DNA of 54,666 bases from a virus. Both the position numbers and the translations under genes were made by a program. The notes below the pieces were generated by a model. It saw only the letters and a list, made by a program, of their open reading frames with translations, had not been told where the DNA came from and ran no database searches. The DNA lies in IMG/VR virus record IMGVR_UViG_3300017963_000316, positions 1-54,666 of that record; one strand, given 5' to 3'. Positions 45,413 to 52,165 of the stretch are shown in pieces; position 1 is the stretch's first letter, and every line of letters begins with the position of its first letter.

Positions 45413-45517
45413 GTGAGGGAGCAGGAATTGAACCTACATCTTTACTCTAAAACGAGAGCAAGGGAAAACCGACATTCAACTTTAAAACCTATTGTTCTAC
45501 CTTTGAACTATCCCCCA
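45413..45517 (-). tRNA. tRNA-like gene, abnormal and long
   Basis: Acceptor TGGGGGA/TCCCTCA, a good D arm (GTTC-GAAC) and T arm (GTAGG-CCTGC), but 105 nt long. The anticodon region (around AATAGGTTTTAAAGTTGAATG) lacks a proper 5-bp stem with a 7-nt loop. An extra hairpin (CTCT-CGTTTT-AGAG) follows. It could contain an insertion, be degenerate, or have a special function. Confidence 0.5.
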
Positions 45518-45519
45518 CG

Positions 45520-45591
45520 TGGATGTGATGGGACTCGAACCCACACCGTTCGGTTTAAAAGACCGCTACTCTTCCATCGAGCTACACATCC
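45520..45591 (-). tRNA. tRNA-Lys (TTT)
   Basis: Acceptor GGATGTG/CACATCC, anticodon loop CTTTTAA, no encoded CCA. Its 3' end is 2 nt from the abnormal tRNA-like gene. Confidence 0.9.
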
Positions 45592-45810
45592 TTATTGTAA
45601 CATCCCTTGATTCCTAGTAAAAGTTACCGCATCTAATAGAGCTTCATTAGGAAACTCAGAATCATCTACTGACCAATTATAACCATGTTCCCAAAACCAG
45701 TCTACAGGATTAAATCCTTCCCAAGTTAAGTATAACCACAACTCTAACTTGAGACTCCACTTCTCTGAGTCATATTCAGGAAAAGTTAAATACTTACTAA
45801 AATCCTTCAT
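45592..45810 (-). CDS. 72-residue hypothetical protein
   Basis: An acidic, tryptophan-rich protein (WLYLTWEGFNPVDWFWEHGYNW). The TAA stop ends at the base before tRNA-Lys (TTT). ATGA-type overlap with the next gene. Confidence 0.6.
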   Translation of the reverse strand: MKDFSKYLTFPEYDSEKWSLKLELWLYLTWEGFNPVDWFWEHGYNWSVDDSEFPNEALLDAVTFTRNQGMLQ

Positions 45811-46196
45811 ACCTTACATTTCTCATAAAGTGGACAAGATTTACCAATACATTCCTCTCCTGTCCCACTTTTGATACACATTTGAAACCCCGCATATTCG
45901 AACTTTGATATTCCAACCAAAATAGCTGGTATTTCATCTACTCTAGTAGTAGCACAAGTGAACCTAAAGTTACACTCTTTACACTTGCGAGCGAAACCAG
46001 GTGGTTTTTGATATTTAGTGATTATACAAACACCACATGGACTTCCGCACTCATCACATTCTTCTATGCTTCCCCATTGCTGACTTTCTATAACATCATC
46101 TGTAACTTTATAGACTTGCACATTTCTACAGTTAGTACAACAACTCAATATGTAGTGCTTATACTTTGACTTCCTATTAACATAGTCGTTACTCAC
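45807..46196 (-). CDS. Zinc-binding CxxC-tag protein, leaderless start
   Basis: A 129-residue protein: CCTNCRN and CDECGSPCGVC sites, then a variant micro-motif (CKECNFRFTCATTR), then CIKSG...CIGKSCPLYEKC at the C-terminus. The start is GTG 46196, 11 nt past the -10; the in-frame ATG at 46208 overlaps the -10 itself. The same arrangement occurs at 23696. Confidence 0.65.
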   Translation of the reverse strand: MSNDYVNRKSKYKHYILSCCTNCRNVQVYKVTDDVIESQQWGSIEECDECGSPCGVCIITKYQKPPGFARKCKECNFRFTCATTRVDEIPAILVGISKFEYAGFQMCIKSGTGEECIGKSCPLYEKCKV

Positions 46197-46206
46197 TGTC
46201 CTTAAC

Positions 46207-46235
46207 ATTATAGCATATGCCTTCCCGTATGTCAA
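46207..46235 (-). promoter_or_regulatory. Shared-type promoter, near-leaderless transcript
   Basis: Minus strand TTGACA (46235-46230), 17 bp spacer, TATAAT (46212-46207), with GGCATATGC before the -10. It begins 10 nt after the CCA of tRNA-Ser (GCT). Confidence 0.85.
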
Positions 46236-46245
46236 GCCTTTTTTG

Positions 46246-46333
46246 TGGCGGAGAGGGAGAGATTCGAACTCTCGGTGGTATTACCCACACTACTTTAGCA
46301 AAGTAGCACAATAAGCCACTCTGACACCTCTCC
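46246..46333 (-). tRNA. tRNA-Ser (GCT)
   Basis: Acceptor GGAGAGG/CCTCTCC, anticodon loop TTGCTAA, long variable arm, discriminator G, encoded CCA. Confidence 0.93.
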
Positions 46334-46490
46334 ATAGACTTACTCTCCTTACGGAGTCCCACCAATCTGCATAGCACCTAGACTTTCGTCATTCGTGTCG
46401 CATCCAGCTTTCGCTCGGTGTATGTGTATGCGAGTTTTACTCTCCCCACAGAGAACCAAAGCCCCTCAGTCTATTCCTACCCATCGCAAG
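46334..46490 (-). ncRNA. Candidate structured RNA with GNRA hairpins
   Basis: A 157-nt non-coding gap between tRNA-Thr (GGT) and tRNA-Ser (GCT). On the minus strand TCGCAT pairs with ATGCGA around an AGC-GAAA-GCT hairpin, then comes GAC-GAAA-GTC, then CTCC-GTAAG-GGAG near the 3' end. Multiple GNRA tetraloops suggest a compact RNA. No frame above 16 codons. Confidence 0.5.
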
Positions 46491-46494
46491 GTTG

Positions 46495-46568
46495 AGCTTG
46501 GGGACGGATTCGAGCCGACATCTCCTTTCTTACCAAGAAAGAGCTTTACCGTGTTAAGCTACCCAAGC
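46495..46568 (-). tRNA. tRNA-Thr (GGT)
   Basis: Acceptor GCTTGGG/CCCAAGC, anticodon loop TTGGTAA, one mismatch in the T stem, no encoded CCA (TCAA follows). Confidence 0.85.
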
Positions 46569-46653
46569 CTATCCCACTACTATAGAGTGGGACACTATCA
46601 TCATTCGCCAGAGCTACTTTAATGTAGATGGCTAGATTGTTGCATTCAAACAA
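46546..46653 (-). CDS. Possible 35-residue protein ending in tRNA-Thr
   Basis: TTG at 46653, 2 nt after the CCA of tRNA-Val, opens a frame (MFECNNLAIYIKVALANDD...) that ends 22 nt inside tRNA-Thr. The placement copies the pattern of the other inter-tRNA genes, but the first bases also form an AGATTGTT/AACAATCT hairpin, so this could be only a spacer. Confidence 0.25.
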   Translation of the reverse strand: MFECNNLAIYIKVALANDDSVPLYSSGIGLGSLTR

Positions 46654-46655
46654 TC

Positions 46656-46731
46656 TGGTAGAGGCGACAGGAGTTGAACCTGCTGAACACAGTTTGTAGG
46701 ACTGTTGCTTTACCCTTTTAGCTACGCCTCT
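46656..46731 (-). tRNA. tRNA-Val (TAC)
   Basis: Acceptor AGAGGCG/CGCCTCT, anticodon loop CCTACAA, encoded CCA. Confidence 0.93.
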
Positions 46732-46781
46732 ATTTATTCCAATCTAATACTATTGTTAACAAATACTTATAAACCCACTGT

Positions 46782-46935
46782 CTAAAGCGGACTCGTCTCC
46801 CTATTTTTCTCAAGTGGTGAAAGATTTTCTTGGGTTTCAAACTTGAACCCCAAAAGGGAGTTACAGTTTCTAGGGATACACTAAAATAAATTCGCAACAA
46901 GGTTCTCCAAAATAAACAGAATCACCGAACCTCAC
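46782..46935 (-). CDS. Possible 50-residue protein with +1 frameshift
   Basis: GTG at 46935 opens MRFGDSVYFGEPCCEFILVYP and stops at CCC-TAG. Skipping one base there joins a second open stretch (RNCNSLLGFKFETQENLSPL...) ending at 46782, together a plausible 50-residue protein. CCC-TAG is a shift-prone context. It may equally be a decayed gene. A GGGTT-CAAGTTTG-AACCC hairpin lies inside. Confidence 0.3.
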
Positions 46936-46962
46936 CTTAAATTAAAAAATCCCTAACCTGTT

Positions 46963-47036
46963 TGGTAGGGATGAGAAGAATCGAACTTCTGTTAGCAGTA
47001 TATCAGACTGCCGTTCTGCCTTTGAACTACATCCCC
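46963..47036 (-). tRNA. tRNA-Ile (GAT)
   Basis: Acceptor GGGGATG/CATCCCT, anticodon loop CTGATAT, encoded CCA. First tRNA after the promoter at 47165. Confidence 0.93.
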
Positions 47037-47039
47037 ATT

Positions 47040-47117
47040 TTAACCCCAACTTGTGCAGACTATGGCACAATCAGGTTGTTCCGAATTAAATAAATTATAT
47101 TTATGTCGCTTAATCAT
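47040..47117 (-). CDS. Possible 25-residue peptide
   Basis: ATG at 47117 to TAA at 47040, 4 nt before tRNA-Ile. The product is MIKRHKYNLFNSEQPDC followed by AIVCTSWG. It is the first frame after the promoter at 47165 and has the same close-to-tRNA stop, but it is very short. Confidence 0.3.
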   Translation of the reverse strand: MIKRHKYNLFNSEQPDCAIVCTSWG

Positions 47118-47164
47118 CTATCTGCACCCACATTTATTAGAGAGATTCTTAACTCTCTACTATT

Positions 47165-47193
47165 ATTATACCATACAAATAGCGAGTTGTCAA
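47165..47193 (-). promoter_or_regulatory. Shared-type promoter of the tRNA block
   Basis: Minus strand TTGACA (47193-47188), 17 bp spacer ending TTGTATGG, TATAAT (47170-47165). It is the furthest upstream promoter I see for the tRNA block. A short AGAGAG...CTCTCT hairpin lies just downstream. Confidence 0.85.
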
Positions 47194-47239
47194 GCCTTTT
47201 TGATGGCTTTTTTAAAGAAATTTTAAAAATTATTTAAAA

Positions 47240-47407
47240 TTAATCTTTCTTTTCTCTCTTAGTCACAATAGGTCTCTTGGTTGTCTCTTCCTGAGTTACA
47301 TCATAGTCGGGTTCGTTTGGAACAACTTTAACCTTGTACCTATCATCAGGGTTTCTTTTGCGTGGTGCAAATTCTCTATTTATATCTTTTCCAGTCTGGT
47401 CTTTCAT
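47240..47407 (-). CDS. 55-residue charged protein
   Basis: ATG at 47407, just after the upstream TAG, with TTAGGTG upstream. The product (MKDQTGKDINREFAPRKRNP...) is highly charged and probably disordered. It lies directly before the tRNA-block promoter. Confidence 0.6.
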   Translation of the reverse strand: MKDQTGKDINREFAPRKRNPDDRYKVKVVPNEPDYDVTQEETTKRPIVTKREKKD

Positions 47408-47408
47408 G

Positions 47409-47609
47409 CTATTCACCTAAAAAGTATGTCGTAAGGTCTTTCTTAGTATCAGGGTCTTTTATTTGAATAGTCTCAAATGGTCTTTGCTCATCCAAGAATG
47501 CCATAACACCATGTTCTGTGTTAACCACCATCTTGAATGCTTTTTTCATTCTACTAACTGAACCATCAGGATAGAATTTAACAGCATAAACTCCACTAAT
47601 TTCAAACAT
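47409..47609 (-). CDS. 66-residue hypothetical protein
   Basis: A small beta-rich protein (ISGVYAVKFYPDGSVSRMKK, HGVMAFLDEQRPF). It has AGGAGAGGAAG upstream of its ATG. Function unknown. Confidence 0.6.
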   Translation of the reverse strand: MFEISGVYAVKFYPDGSVSRMKKAFKMVVNTEHGVMAFLDEQRPFETIQIKDPDTKKDLTTYFLGE

Positions 47610-47618
47610 CTTCCTCTC

Positions 47619-47900
47619 CTAATAAACATCTCCATTCTCTTGTATTTTAGTATCTTCATATGGAGAAACTTTTCTGCGATAGAATTCTCTACCTACACAA
47701 TCTATTACTCCCATTGCTCTATTGAACATATAATAACCACCCATGCCATATAGAGCATTTAGGATTCTAGTTATCGTATAGTTAACTTCTCCATCCAAAG
47801 CACCCTCAGCGTGGCACTCTTTGATTCGTTGGAGCTTTTGTAGCAGAGAATCTATCTCTACGTCCACGAACTCTCGGAACTCTTGGTTTACGTAGGGCAT
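47619..47900 (-). CDS. Conserved phage protein (MPYVNQE family)
   Basis: A 93-residue protein beginning MPYVNQEFREFVD and containing GEVNYTITRILNALYG and MFNRAMGVIDCVGREFYRR. I recall this small family (DUF6899-like) from many phages; function unknown. The start lies inside the 3' end of the bS21 gene (95-nt overlap). Confidence 0.75.
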   Translation of the reverse strand: MPYVNQEFREFVDVEIDSLLQKLQRIKECHAEGALDGEVNYTITRILNALYGMGGYYMFNRAMGVIDCVGREFYRRKVSPYEDTKIQENGDVY

Positions 47901-48120
47901 CCTTCCTCTCCTTTCTCAACCTACGAAGCTTTGCTTCTCTTTGCTTTCTACGTCTCTTTGTAGATGGTTTTTCATAGAACTCATGCTTCTTCAAGTCTCT
48001 CAGGACTCCTGAAGCTTGAACAAGACGATGAAACCTAGCAAGCATAGAGCTTATTGCTCCTACCTTGTCTCCCCTGCGGTATAGGTCTTCTTCTAATTTA
48101 TTTATTTTAACTTGAACCAT
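47806..48120 (-). CDS. rpsU: Ribosomal protein bS21-like
   Basis: A 104-residue protein. Residues about 1-70 match bS21: VKINKLEEDLYRRGDKVGAI, then LRDLKKHEFYEKPSTKRRRK and a basic tail. bS21 sits near the anti-Shine-Dalgarno sequence on the 30S subunit and affects mRNA selection; phage copies are known in other large phages. The C-terminal extension (about 30 basic residues) overlaps the next gene. The start shares its A with the previous stop (TAATG). Confidence 0.88.
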   Translation of the reverse strand: MVQVKINKLEEDLYRRGDKVGAISSMLARFHRLVQASGVLRDLKKHEFYEKPSTKRRRKQREAKLRRLRKERKDALRKPRVPRVRGRRDRFSATKAPTNQRVPR

Positions 48121-48566
48121 TAACCATTCCATTCCACAATAACAAATCTGTCATCCAGATATGTACTACAGATGGGTTTTACCTCAGTTTCCCAATCACG
48201 TCTACCATTATCACAGCCAGGTCTTACCATATAAAACTTGCCATGCTTACGTGGTGGAATATCTGCCCAAGCAACAAGCTGTTGCAGAGACTTTGCGATA
48301 AGATTAAGGTCTGCTTTATCTTTCCAATGATGTTTAACAGGTAGGGTAATTATTTTCAAATCATCAAAAATATTAACCTTATTCCCACCAACATTTAGTG
48401 CATTACCAAGTTTGTACGGTAAATCGGGGAATTTGTCAGCCGCTTGTTTAGCTACACCACGACCCATGACGCAAGCTCCGTCTTTCCTAACGTCCCCATT
48501 AGTAGTAATAACTACCCATCTACCAACTTCGTGCTGTTCCCAAATATTTCCAAATATTTCTTGCAT
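48120..48566 (-). CDS. Macro-domain (ADP-ribose-binding) protein
   Basis: A 148-residue protein: VVITTNGDVRKDGACVMGRGVAKQAADKFP has the NxxxxxxGxGxA loop of macro domains, and MVRPGCDNGRRDWETEV fits the second ligand loop (PGxGxGxxxW-like). Such proteins bind or hydrolyse ADP-ribose derivatives and could undo host or phage ADP-ribosylation. Confidence 0.85.
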   Translation of the reverse strand: MQEIFGNIWEQHEVGRWVVITTNGDVRKDGACVMGRGVAKQAADKFPDLPYKLGNALNVGGNKVNIFDDLKIITLPVKHHWKDKADLNLIAKSLQQLVAWADIPPRKHGKFYMVRPGCDNGRRDWETEVKPICSTYLDDRFVIVEWNG

Positions 48567-48569
48567 TTT

Positions 48570-48989
48570 CTACTCCAATGTTAAAGTCTCCCACTCAACT
48601 TTCCCCTCTTTAATCAACTTCTTCAATTTGTTTTGAAGTGGGGTTGTTGAACTTGAACCTTTTTTGACTTCGACTAAAACTATTTTTTCTGGTTTACCAG
48701 TAGACATACCTTCGAACACAACATAATCTATTGGTGAACCTAAGAACCTAGCCTCACTAGGAGTATGTGTCCACTCAGGAAAGTGTGGGACTAATTGTTC
48801 AAACACTTGTCCTTCAATCACTGAACGACTCCTCTTAACTGCATCTATTCGTTGCTCTCTTATATCAATTTGATGTTGTTTCTCGGCTATCCTTGATTTT
48901 GCCACTTCACGAACATACATGACTGCAAAATAAGCCACCAATCCGAATGCCAAACAGAGAGCTATTATCGTACCTACTGTTCCAAACAT
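48570..48989 (-). CDS. Membrane-anchored Holliday-junction-resolvase-like endonuclease
   Basis: A 139-residue protein with an N-terminal transmembrane helix (TIIALCLAFGLVAYFAVMYV), a charged linker and a nuclease-like domain: SRSVIEGQVFEQLVPHFP, FLGSPIDYVVFEG (PIDY acidic), IVLVEVKKGSSSTTPLQ (ExK). This matches the Endonuc_Holl/Hjr-related family (PD-(D/E)XK). Partner for the RuvB-like ATPase is possible. Confidence 0.8.
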   Translation of the reverse strand: MFGTVGTIIALCLAFGLVAYFAVMYVREVAKSRIAEKQHQIDIREQRIDAVKRSRSVIEGQVFEQLVPHFPEWTHTPSEARFLGSPIDYVVFEGMSTGKPEKIVLVEVKKGSSSTTPLQNKLKKLIKEGKVEWETLTLE

Positions 48990-48991
48990 AA

Positions 48992-49177
48992 TTATCCTCT
49001 GTAAACTAACGCTGGTTTATCTGTACTTTTCAATACAGCACAGAAGCTTTTCCAGTTTAGTTCAACCTCGTCTCTTTCAGTATAACATACAAATCTGAGA
49101 CCACACCCATCACAATGTGTAGCATCGCAATCGTATAGGTCTTCATCTTCATATTTATTCTCTACCTTTAATCGCAT
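48992..49177 (-). CDS. 61-residue CxxC-tag protein
   Basis: A small protein with the micro-motif in the middle (CDGCGLRFVCYTER, about 21-34), preceded by DLYDCDATHC. The remainder is a short strand-helix. Overlaps the next gene by 10 nt. Confidence 0.7.
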   Translation of the reverse strand: MRLKVENKYEDEDLYDCDATHCDGCGLRFVCYTERDEVELNWKSFCAVLKSTDKPALVYRG

Positions 49178-49992
49178 ATGACCTCCAAAAGTTTAGCTCC
49201 AGCATGGGTCATAGCATACCCATCTTTACTCTTCCAAACATTATAACCAACCTTCTCAACTGGTTCATCTGTAAACCAAGGGTCTCCCGAAGATACATAG
49301 GTTCTTATAGGTTTACCGATTTGGGTCATCCGAAAAATATCAAGTTCCTCATTATCCCTTACTTGTTTGTGATTAGTCATAGATAAGTTCGTAAAATCAA
49401 GTTCATCATCATCAAAAAAGTAAATTTTGATTATGTCGAAATCACCCTGATTTGGAATGGTCTGAACAAACTGTTGCCTAGTCTTTAGGTCAACGTCACA
49501 ATTATTTATTTTTATAGTAATCTTACCCCAAGGAGATTCAGCCACGAAATCGGCGAAGTCACTTTTAACCAAATTGAACCTATTCACACATGCAATAATA
49601 TCTTCGCTATTGTGAAATTGGTACTGAATCGGAAGCTTTGACTCTGTTACATGGTCTGTCCATACCATGCTACGCATAATGTCCGATTCTGGTTCTGGAA
49701 ATTGGAATTGGTTCAATAAATTAACTGTAAATATATTAACCTTATCAATCCACTCTTCGCCAATATTGGGTAACTTTTTAAATCTAAAACCAGGATGTGA
49801 AGCGAACTCAAAATGCTCCCAATCATACCAATATTCCTTCGGTTTGCCCCATTGAAATAATCCAAATCCCGACTCGTCTATCTTGGTGATGTATCCATGA
49901 GTGTAATCCTCACGAAATCCCACCACAATCTGCTCACCTTTATGAAATAATGTGTTGAACCGTTTATAGTTAGACTGTGATAGCTTGTTCAT
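49168..49992 (-). CDS. 274-residue hypothetical protein
   Basis: An alpha/beta, aromatic-rich protein with no recognised motif. The C-terminal 60 residues (SGDPWFTDEPVEKVGYNVWK...AMTHAGAKLLEVIC) look like a separate small domain. The start overlaps the Mom-like gene by 23 nt. Confidence 0.6.
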   Translation of the reverse strand: MNKLSQSNYKRFNTLFHKGEQIVVGFREDYTHGYITKIDESGFGLFQWGKPKEYWYDWEHFEFASHPGFRFKKLPNIGEEWIDKVNIFTVNLLNQFQFPEPESDIMRSMVWTDHVTESKLPIQYQFHNSEDIIACVNRFNLVKSDFADFVAESPWGKITIKINNCDVDLKTRQQFVQTIPNQGDFDIIKIYFFDDDELDFTNLSMTNHKQVRDNEELDIFRMTQIGKPIRTYVSSGDPWFTDEPVEKVGYNVWKSKDGYAMTHAGAKLLEVICD

Positions 49993-50758
49993 TTACTCCT
50001 CTCCTATGCCGATTAACATTATTGGAATTAACATTAACCACATCCAATGCAAATTGTGGAATCTCAGGTAGGACTATATACTTATTTTTCGCTACTTGTT
50101 CTTTCCAAATTAGCGAGTCATCTTTAGGATAGTCTTTATTCCACCCTCTTGCTTCTACTTCCTTCCTGACCTTCTTGTTAAGAGGATAAACGTAACGATA
50201 CATTTTACCTCTTATTCTCCTTATTCCTTTCTTTTTCATGAACTCAGGAGTTAGCCAGAATACCATATCCTTACCCACAAATTCGGCGTTTTCTTTACAT
50301 AGTTGTCTTGTGGTTCTAGGATGAATCTTTTCTCCATCCGCTCCGATATAGACATCAGTCCAGAAGAATCCACCATAGTAGAAGTTACTAGCTTGATAAA
50401 CATACCCTATCTTACCAACAATACCATCCGCTAATGTATAAAGTAACTTCTTATCGGTGTTCTCTTTCATCCACTTAATCAAGAGGGAAATGTACTGACT
50501 TTCTGTATTGCGTGGCATTTTATCATGAACACATAATTTGCCAAGTTCATAATAGTCTTGAGTTGTATACCCAGGGAACAGTTTATTTATAGTAGCTAAC
50601 GGTTGAGTTCCCCATCCTAAAGTAACAACCCCAACAAACTCATCATCGTTAAATAACCCTAAATAATGCTTGGTTAATCTTGGCATTACTTTTGAATAGT
50701 GGTGAGCCTGAGTAAAGTCAATACATTCGACACTATCATATTCTCTTATACTAAACAC
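49970..50758 (-). CDS. Mom-like DNA-modification acyltransferase
   Basis: A 262-residue protein: AHHYSKVMPRLTKHYLGLFN, DDEFVGVVTLGWG, YYELGKLCVHDKMPRNTESQ, and LLYTLADGIVGKIGYVYQAS followed by NFYYGGF. This order (HYS, GVV, ELxKL, N.ES, GxVYQASN(F/W)YY) is that of the Mom/GNAT-like family known in phage Mu, which modifies adenine in phage DNA to block restriction. With the DPPY methyltransferases, this phage probably modifies its DNA. Confidence 0.8.
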   Translation of the reverse strand: MFSIREYDSVECIDFTQAHHYSKVMPRLTKHYLGLFNDDEFVGVVTLGWGTQPLATINKLFPGYTTQDYYELGKLCVHDKMPRNTESQYISLLIKWMKENTDKKLLYTLADGIVGKIGYVYQASNFYYGGFFWTDVYIGADGEKIHPRTTRQLCKENAEFVGKDMVFWLTPEFMKKKGIRRIRGKMYRYVYPLNKKVRKEVEARGWNKDYPKDDSLIWKEQVAKNKYIVLPEIPQFALDVVNVNSNNVNRHRRGVNEQAITV

Positions 50759-51029
50759 TATCCAAATATTCCTTTATAATGTCCCCATGACAAGTTTGTG
50801 GTTTACAGAAGCAACCTAATCTCTTACCCTTCAAACGGGAAACCATGAGTTTAAACATGGGGTCTTCAAGTCTGCCTTTGAAGTAACTTCTATATTTCTC
50901 TATCACTTCTTCCCTTGTACCATCCTCACCTATCTTGAACGGGTTGCCAAAAGGAGAACCACGACCAATATAGATATAGTTCTTCTCTTTACATTTGTAG
51001 ATATTAACTATTTCCGTTCCGTTGCACAT
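50751..51029 (-). CDS. DUF4326 protein
   Basis: A 92-residue protein: YIGRGSPFGNPFKIGEDGTR followed by YRSYFKGRL and RLKGKRLGCFCKPQTCHGD. This is the DUF4326 signature, a small domain common in phages; function unknown. Overlaps neighbours by 8-22 nt. Confidence 0.85.
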   Translation of the reverse strand: MCNGTEIVNIYKCKEKNYIYIGRGSPFGNPFKIGEDGTREEVIEKYRSYFKGRLEDPMFKLMVSRLKGKRLGCFCKPQTCHGDIIKEYLDSV

Positions 51030-51214
51030 ATAAACCTTTTCTTACACTCCTTACAGAAGTCATAAAAACCACATCTGTGAGGTTCACCAATCACTTCTCC
51101 ACGTCCACAAACTGTATACCTGATGAACTGTTTCTCAGTATCACCAAAAGTAGTAACTTCAACTTCTTCTTTAATACAATTATAACACACTTCGAACTGA
51201 TTGTCAAGCCCCAT
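51008..51214 (-). CDS. CxxC-tag protein with a promoter at its 5' end
   Basis: A 68-residue protein ending in the micro-motif (CKECKKRFICATERK, alanine after the last cysteine). The ATG at 51214 directly follows the previous stop. The shared-type promoter lies inside the first 12 codons, so the transcript from that promoter would lack this ATG and could begin translation only at a non-standard codon or further down. The start is unresolved. Confidence 0.6.
   Translation of the reverse strand: MGLDNQFEVCYNCIKEEVEVTTFGDTEKQFIRYTVCGRGEVIGEPHRCGFYDFCKECKKRFICATERK
51179..51207 (-). promoter_or_regulatory. Shared-type promoter inside a coding region
   Basis: Minus strand TTGACA (51207-51202), 17 bp spacer, TATAAT (51184-51179), preceded by GGGGC. 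The spacer lacks the TGGCATATGG element. It would drive 51008 and the DUF4326, Mom-like and following genes. Confidence 0.75.
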
Positions 51215-52165
51215 TTAGACTAAACCATCTTTAATCCTCTGAATTCGTGGTAAACACCAACGTTCCTTCCAATGAGCAGACAACTCCTCAAATGTTTCGT
51301 GAGCATATGGTATCAACTCATCTGTTTCTCCCCTGAGAAATTCCCTAGAGTTCTCTGATAATGGGATAAAATAGACTCCTCTTTGGTTCTCAGTTTGCTG
51401 GATGTCCCAATATTTTGTAAGCTTCTGGAATCCCTTAACAACTCCATACGCCTCTCTAACTGAACCGTCCTCATTATAATAGATTTCAGAATGCTTTCCC
51501 TTATCCCGCTTATAATCCTCACGCATTTTGTCTTTAACTTCAAGAGGAACTAAAGCAATACTATGCCCCTTAGTTAACCCCAAATATTCATAACCCTTTA
51601 ACCTATTATATACAGATGACTTACCAAATAAGCTCGTACAAGTCATTGCGGCTAATTTGTGTCCATATTTCTGTTCAAAATAATCCTGAATCTCTCTACT
51701 CTCGACTGAGAGAGCACATAACTTACCTGTCAAATATTGAGACATGGGTGGAGTGCTAACACAAAGGTGAACATTCATCAGATACTTCATCCTATCCCAT
51801 TTATCTTTAGTAGTCCATCCAATATGCTTATCCCTAATCGGAATGGTCAAATCAGACATTAGAACTACCATACCTATGATATAGTCCGTTGTCTTATCTC
51901 TTACCAAAAAATGGACTCTCCTACCAACCGCACCAGAAAAAGCGAAACTGCTCACCGTCATCCTGCCATAAAATAGTAAATCTAACAGTTCTTTTTTACC
52001 GTCTGCCATCTGGATATAAGGTTGGATGTCCTCTATTTTTGGTTCATTAGCTTGAATTTCATCCCACTTTGGTTTTATTTTGCTTAACCTATCTGCATAT
52101 TTTACTAGATAAGGTTGCTGTGCTTCAATTAACTTAGCTCGTAGCTCTTCTTTCGTAAATGTCAA
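51215..52165 (-). CDS. DUF4338/DruA-like protein
   Basis: A 316-residue protein. The middle (DYIIGMVVLMSDLTIPIRDKHIGW, HLCVSTPPMSQYLTGKLCAL, REIQDYFEQKYGH, SSVYNRLKGYEYLGLTKGHS) follows the DUF4338 pattern of the DruA protein of the Druantia defence system and related phage proteins: a DxxIGW, an (L)aS/TGK-type helix and the late GY.YLG.T.G motif. Function unknown. Confidence 0.7.
   Translation of the reverse strand: MTFTKEELRAKLIEAQQPYLVKYADRLSKIKPKWDEIQANEPKIEDIQPYIQMADGKKELLDLLFYGRMTVSSFAFSGAVGRRVHFLVRDKTTDYIIGMVVLMSDLTIPIRDKHIGWTTKDKWDRMKYLMNVHLCVSTPPMSQYLTGKLCALSVESREIQDYFEQKYGHKLAAMTCTSLFGKSSVYNRLKGYEYLGLTKGHSIALVPLEVKDKMREDYKRDKGKHSEIYYNEDGSVREAYGVVKGFQKLTKYWDIQQTENQRGVYFIPLSENSREFLRGETDELIPYAHETFEELSAHWKERWCLPRIQRIKDGLV

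Noticed and set aside
32756-47036. Regularly spaced repeats suggesting CRISPR
   Set aside because: The repeated pieces (GGTTCGAATCC-like) are tRNA T arms in a tRNA array; there are no direct repeats with spacers and no cas genes.
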